9,972 bases of DNA from Pseudaeromonas sp041911695 (GTDB taxonomy: Bacteria > Pseudomonadota > Gammaproteobacteria > Enterobacterales > Aeromonadaceae): the NCBI GenBank assembly GCA_041911695.1, contig JAYROM010000197.1, positions 1-9,972 of the forward strand, given 5' to 3'. A program made the translations under genes and the position numbers. Shown in pieces: positions 6,839-9,972 of this stretch. How positions within the stretch are numbered: position 1 is the first letter of the stretch; each line of letters begins with the position of its first letter. Under the pieces are notes generated by a model. That model was given only the letters and a program-made list of their open reading frames with translations, searched no databases and was not told the DNA's origin.

Positions 6839-6870
6839 GGCGACCTCTTCACGATAGGTGGATGGTAGGT

Positions 6871-6895
6871 CATGGATTAGATTGGCTAATTCATG
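6871..6895. promoter_or_regulatory. LysR-type operator palindrome
   Basis: CATGGATTAG (6871-6880) and CTAATTCATG (6886-6895) form a ten-base inverted repeat with one mismatch and a five-base centre. The core, ATTAG-N5-CTAAT, fits the T-N11-A pattern that LysR-type regulators recognise. It lies 33 bases upstream of the regulator's start and about 78 bases upstream of the GH4 start, a typical position for autoregulation plus control of the divergent gene. Confidence 0.68.
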
Positions 6896-6972
6896 GCGCC
6901 GCTTTATTGGTTTGTGAGTCCCATTTTCACACGTTTTAATTAAATGGAAACCAAAATTGAGGAGAGGTGGTT

Positions 6973-8289
6973 ATGTCTGGTCTGAAGGTTGTGGTGATTG
7001 GTGCCGGCTCCAGTTATACCCCGGAATTGATCGAGGGGCTGATTCAGCGTCGTGACGAGTTACCGCTGCGCGAGCTGTGGCTGGTGGATATCGCGGACGG
7101 GGAGGAGAAGATGCAGATCATCGCCAACCTGACCCGGCGGATGCTGGCCAAGGCCGGTCTGCGGATTCCGGTGCATGAAACCCTGGATCGTCGTTCTGCA
7201 CTGCAGGATGCCGACTTTGTCTGCTCGCAATTCCGGGCCGGTTGTCTGGAAGCGCGTATCCGTGATGAGCGCATCTCGCTCAAGTACGGTCTGATTGGTC
7301 AAGAGACCAATGGCCTCGGCGGCTTTGCCAACGCCTGCCGGACCATTCCGATTGCGCTGGAAATTGCCCACGAGATGGAAGAACTCTGTCCGCAGGCCTG
7401 GCTGCTTAACTTTACCAACCCGTCCGGGATGGTCACCGAGGCGCTGCTCAAGCACACCCGCATCCGCACTGTCGGCCTGTGCAATGTGCCGGTGATCATG
7501 CAAAAAGGGGTCGCCTCGCTGTTGCAGTGCCACAGCGAGCAGGCGTTCATCATGCAGGTTGGTGGTCTGAACCATTTCATCTTTGTCCGTCAGATCCTGC
7601 AGGGCGGCCAGGACCGGCTGGCCGAGGTCATGCAACAGATCACCGAGGGGCCGGATCCGCTGGTCCCGCGCAATATCCCGCCGTTCCGCTGGCCAGCGCA
7701 CCTGCTCACGGGGCTGGGCATGATCCCATGCGCCTACCTGCGTTACTACTACATGAGCGATGACATCCTGCGCCAGGAGCAGGGCGAGGCCGGTGGCGAG
7801 GGCACCCGCGGCGAGGTGGTCAAGGCACTGGAAAAGCGGCTGTTCGATATCTACCGCAACCCGGATCTGGCCGTGAAGCCCAAGGAGCTGGAGGGGCGTG
7901 GTGGCCAGTACTACTCGGAGGCAGCCTGCGAGCTGATGAGTGCCATCTACAACGACAAGCGCATCATCATGCACGTCAACACCCGCAACCATGGCGCGAT
8001 CCAGGGGCTGCCGGATGACTGCGCAGTCGAGGTCAGCGCGGTGATCAGCAAGTCTGGTCCGCTGCCGCTGAATGTAGCGCCGTTCCCGGACGATGTGCTG
8101 CGGCTGTTACAACTGATGAAAACCTTCGAGCAGCTGACCATCGAGGCGGCGATGACCGGTAACCGCCACACCGCTTGGCGCGCGCTGGTGCTGAACCCGC
8201 TGGTACGCAGCGGTACTGTACTGGAGCAGGCGCTGGATGAGGTGATCCGCGAGAACCGCGATCTGCTGCCCGCCTTCCACCGCGTTTAA
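6973..8289 (+). CDS. GH4 6-phospho-beta-glucosidase (CelF/ChbF/LicH type)
   Basis: A 438-residue glycoside hydrolase family 4 enzyme. GH4 enzymes use NAD and a divalent metal to cleave phosphorylated disaccharides by an oxidation-elimination route. The NAD-binding fold starts with VVVIGAGSSYTPELIEGL (6-23) and has LVDI (37-40). Further landmarks are ETNGLGG (111-117), NFTNPSG (146-152), CNVP (170-173) with the metal-binding cysteine, and GLNHF (198-202) with the metal-binding histidine. CNVP, rather than CDMP, marks the phospho-beta-glucosidase branch, so cellobiose-, chitobiose- or aryl-beta-glucoside-6-phosphate is the likely substrate. ATG 6973 is chosen over GTG 6967, which lies inside the GGAGAGG ribosome-binding site (6961-6967). 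No PTS permease is adjacent, which is unusual for this enzyme, and the likely regulator is the divergent LysR-type gene. Confidence 0.95.
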   Translation: MSGLKVVVIGAGSSYTPELIEGLIQRRDELPLRELWLVDIADGEEKMQIIANLTRRMLAKAGLRIPVHETLDRRSALQDADFVCSQFRAGCLEARIRDERISLKYGLIGQETNGLGGFANACRTIPIALEIAHEMEELCPQAWLLNFTNPSGMVTEALLKHTRIRTVGLCNVPVIMQKGVASLLQCHSEQAFIMQVGGLNHFIFVRQILQGGQDRLAEVMQQITEGPDPLVPRNIPPFRWPAHLLTGLGMIPCAYLRYYYMSDDILRQEQGEAGGEGTRGEVVKALEKRLFDIYRNPDLAVKPKELEGRGGQYYSEAACELMSAIYNDKRIIMHVNTRNHGAIQGLPDDCAVEVSAVISKSGPLPLNVAPFPDDVLRLLQLMKTFEQLTIEAAMTGNRHTAWRALVLNPLVRSGTVLEQALDEVIRENRDLLPAFHRV

Positions 8290-8294
8290 CGTTG

Positions 8295-8313
8295 ACCGCC
8301 GCATTGCGGCGGT
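8295..8313 (+). terminator. Likely terminator of the GH4 gene
   Basis: ACCGCCGC (8295-8302) pairs perfectly with GCGGCGGT (8306-8313) around a three-base ATT loop, six bases after the stop codon. The following sequence is T-rich only about ten bases later (TTTTATT at 8325-8331), so it is a strong hairpin but not a textbook Rho-independent site. Confidence 0.6.
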
Positions 8314-8447
8314 TGATGTCATCATTTTATTGGTCTCTGCGATCCCCTTTTCTTTTCAAGATCAGGATTATCGACATAGTTATTGCTGCATTGGGGCTGC
8401 TACACTGCGCATCATCATAAAAAATGAAGCTTTATCCTGAGGTTACC

Positions 8448-9569
8448 ATGACAACAACAATCCAGCGTATTCACTTGCAAGGTTATAAAAGTGGTGCCGA
8501 CGTTTGTCTTGATGAGGTCGCGGCATTCTCCGTCCTGGCGGGACCGAACGGGGCAGGAAAGAGTAACCTGGCTGATGGGTTGGCGTTTTTTGGTGCGGTA
8601 GTCGCCCGAGGGGCGCGCAGTGCTATTCGCGAATTTGGTGGTTTTAGCCAGATTCACTGCGTCAGGTTTAAAAAGGAGAGGGCGCGCACTGCATCACTGT
8701 CGCTGGAGATAACGTTCGAAGAACGGTTGTACTCATACACCTGCAAGCTGTACTCCATGGATATGGAGCCCCAGCTCGAGGAAGTGTTAAAGATTGATGG
8801 TCAGTCGGTGATGACCCGCAGGCGTGGCCACCCTCCGACCTTGGTTTCGGAGACAAATGAGAAAACGGTAACGTTGCCGGATTTCCCTGGCGAAATGTCA
8901 GGTTTGATGATGTTGCCGCATATGCCGTTGTACCGTTGGCTTTGCAATACACGGGTATTCCGTTTTGACCCTCTTGGGGCAAAAGAACCTGATAGCTCTA
9001 GTGCGGATTCAGCCGAACTGGATCAGCATGGCCGCAATGTCGCGACCATGCTGTCGATGCTGGAGAAAAATGTTCAGCAGCGCGACACCATTCTGGAGTG
9101 GATTGAGTTGTTAGTGCCAGGCATGGAGCGAGTGACGACAGAGCAGCAGCGCCTTGATGGCAGTACAGTTATCAAGTTCAAAGAGGAGGGAACGCGGAAT
9201 TTTTTCCCTGCCAATTTGATATCCGACGGTACCATCTACGCCTTATGTATCATGACCGCTATCTTGAGCCGCGACGGGCGTCCTGGTTTGACCATGATCG
9301 AGGAACCAGAGCGAGGAATTCACCCCAATGGCATCAGTGAGTTAGTCAACATGATGCGCGAACATGCCACGCCGGAGCATCCGGTATTGGTGACGACACA
9401 TAGTGAATCTGTCGTTCGTAGTGCGCGGGCCGAAGAGTTGTGGCTGGTGAACAAAATCGACGGGAAGACGTTGTTGAAAAACGCAGCCAGATCAGCTGTA
9501 CCCTTGCAAAGCCTGCCATTAGATAAAGCCTGGTTGATGAATGTATTTGATGGGGGGCTGCCATGGTAG
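8448..9569 (+). CDS. OLD/AAA15-type ABC ATPase, candidate defence protein
   Basis: A 373-residue ATPase of the ABC/SMC-like AAA_21 (OLD/AAA15) group. Walker A is GPNGAGKS (32-39); the signature region is SDGT (259-262) after the lid; Walker B is LTMIEEPERG with catalytic glutamates at 285-286; and the switch histidine is in VTTHSE (318). All ATPase motifs are intact, so it may still hydrolyse ATP. There is no nuclease or TOPRIM domain in this protein; that part appears to be the next gene. ATG 8448 is chosen (GAGG five bases before it); ATG 8424 has no ribosome-binding site. It overlaps the downstream gene by seven bases. ATPase plus separate TOPRIM is the plan of PARIS-like and related OLD anti-phage modules. 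Base composition is visibly more A/T-rich than upstream genes, suggesting transfer. Function is inference. Confidence 0.85.
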   Translation: MTTTIQRIHLQGYKSGADVCLDEVAAFSVLAGPNGAGKSNLADGLAFFGAVVARGARSAIREFGGFSQIHCVRFKKERARTASLSLEITFEERLYSYTCKLYSMDMEPQLEEVLKIDGQSVMTRRRGHPPTLVSETNEKTVTLPDFPGEMSGLMMLPHMPLYRWLCNTRVFRFDPLGAKEPDSSSADSAELDQHGRNVATMLSMLEKNVQQRDTILEWIELLVPGMERVTTEQQRLDGSTVIKFKEEGTRNFFPANLISDGTIYALCIMTAILSRDGRPGLTMIEEPERGIHPNGISELVNMMREHATPEHPVLVTTHSESVVRSARAEELWLVNKIDGKTLLKNAARSAVPLQSLPLDKAWLMNVFDGGLPW

Positions 9570-9862
9570 TGCGTGTGGGCTTCATTGTAGAAGGTAAAAC
9601 CGAAGCCATGGTCATCAATTCCAATGCGTTCAAGCAGTGGCTTGCGCAGCAAGGGTTAGAATTATGCCGCCCTGCTCTGGATGCCAAGGGGGGCGGTAAC
9701 TTGTTGCCCCAGAATCTTGGTGACTTGGTGAATGTCATCAATGCACATGCGCCGCAATATATCGTGATCCTGACCGACCTCGAAGATGCTGTTAGCACAG
9801 AGGTGGTCAGGCAGCGTATCGGGACTGAATATGGCGCTGTTCCCTTTACGTGTTGGGCCTGA
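9563..9862 (+). pseudogene. Truncated TOPRIM/DUF4276-like protein
   Basis: A 99-residue remnant starting seven bases inside the ATPase gene (ATG 9563, stop TAG 9567-9569), hence translationally coupled. The N-terminus, VGFIVEGKTE, with glutamates at 10 and 14, and the later hydrophobic strand YIVILTDLEDA (66-76) with aspartates at 72 and 75, follow the TOPRIM pattern of DUF4276-like proteins that accompany OLD-type ATPases. Such proteins are usually about 200 residues; this one ends at TGA 9860-9862 with GAVPFTCWA, which does not resemble the family. None of the three forward frames after 9862 continues the domain, so a cut by another element is more likely than a frameshift. It probably lost activity, though the key acidic residues remain. 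The exact family name is uncertain. Confidence 0.65.
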
Positions 9863-9874
9863 CCTATACTTGAC

Positions 9875-9902
9875 GTAGGTTCTCTACGCAGAGGTACCCT
9901 AC
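9875..9902 (+). promoter_or_regulatory. Hairpin overlapping the ribosome-binding site of the next gene
   Basis: GTAGG (9875-9879) pairs with CCTAC (9898-9902), and inside it CTCT (9882-9885) pairs with AGAG (9890-9893) around ACGC. The GAGG ribosome-binding site (9891-9894) lies in the inner stem. A transcript entering from upstream would hide it. Insertion sequences often use such hairpins to silence transposase translation from outside transcripts. Confidence 0.45.
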
Positions 9903-9903
9903 T

Positions 9904-9972
9904 ATGGAGACCAACAGTTTTTTTGAACTGCTTCGCTCCTTTAACCAGCTGTCATCTTTGCAGTTGGAACGA
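9904..9972 (+). CDS. Start of a gene cut by the window edge, possible transposase
   Basis: The first 23 codons, beginning METNSFFELLRSFNQL, run off the right end. GAGG is nine bases upstream of the ATG. The short amphipathic start with FF, F-x-x-L and Q-x-x-L resembles the N-terminus of IS1595-family transposases, which precedes a zinc-ribbon. This fits the sudden end of the neighbouring gene just upstream. Too little sequence is present for certainty; it could be an unrelated gene. The left end of an element, if there is one, should lie near 9845-9875, but no terminal repeat can be confirmed without the right end. Confidence 0.42.
   Translation, partial: METNSFFELLRSFNQLSSLQLER

Noticed and set aside
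6913..6931. Possible CRP site (TGTGA and TCACA) before the GH4 gene
   Set aside because: The half-sites are separated by nine bases instead of the six needed for CRP, so they are out of phase; catabolite control may still exist through another site.
7060..7992. 310-codon open frame antisense to the GH4 gene
   Set aside because: It lies wholly inside a convincing gene in GC-rich DNA, has no recognisable domain and no clear ribosome-binding site; it is a shadow frame.
8424..8447. Upstream start of the ATPase at ATG 8424
   Set aside because: No ribosome-binding site precedes it, and the family usually begins close to the I-x-R-I-H-L-x-G-Y-K-S strand, which fits ATG 8448.
9840..9903. Simple frameshift in the TOPRIM-like gene
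   Set aside because: All three forward frames reach stops within a few codons after 9862 and none shows the conserved continuation of the domain, so a single indel does not restore it.
1..9972. CRISPR array, tRNA or rRNA genes, prophage genes
   Set aside because: No regularly spaced repeat and spacer pattern, no cloverleaf or rRNA sequence, and no phage structural or integrase frame was seen on either strand.

Overview
The window looks like chromosomal DNA of a gammaproteobacterium with fairly high GC, most plausibly Aeromonas or a close relative. This is inferred from codon use and gene families; there is no rRNA or other marker gene. Most of it (1 to about 8300) is ordinary core or metabolic chromosome: compact, GC-rich genes with short divergent promoter regions. 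The last 1.6 kb looks accessory and is visibly richer in A/T.

Layout from left to right: (i) a soluble twin-PAS chemoreceptor of the BdlA type on the minus strand; (ii) a divergent promoter region of 310 bp ending in a phased 10-bp repeat array; (iii) a two-gene plus-strand operon of a DeoR-type repressor and a Gfo/Idh/MocA oxidoreductase, closed by a hairpin shared with (iv) a small exported protein on the minus strand; (v) an AraC-type regulator divergent from an EamA (DMT) transporter, with phased GYGCAAG repeats between them; (vi) a LysR-type regulator that overlaps the transporter tail to tail and is divergent from (vii) a GH4 6-phospho-beta-glucosidase, with a good LysR-type palindrome between them; (viii) an OLD/ABC-type ATPase translationally coupled to a small TOPRIM/DUF4276-like protein that stops early; (ix) the start of another gene, probably an insertion sequence.

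Most of the window consists of regulator-plus-target units: DeoR with the dehydrogenase, AraC with the exporter, LysR with the glycosidase. In each case a repeat or palindrome of the kind expected for that regulator family lies in the adjacent promoter region. No sugar transporter or PTS gene is present, so the substrates of the dehydrogenase and glycosidase pathways are not defined here.

The most notable part is the right end. An ABC-type ATPase followed by an overlapping TOPRIM-like gene has the architecture of two-gene OLD/PARIS-like anti-phage modules. The second gene keeps only the N-terminal acidic motifs and ends at 9862, followed 41 bp later by a new reading frame that may be a transposase. 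The best reading is a candidate defence module recently broken by an insertion sequence.
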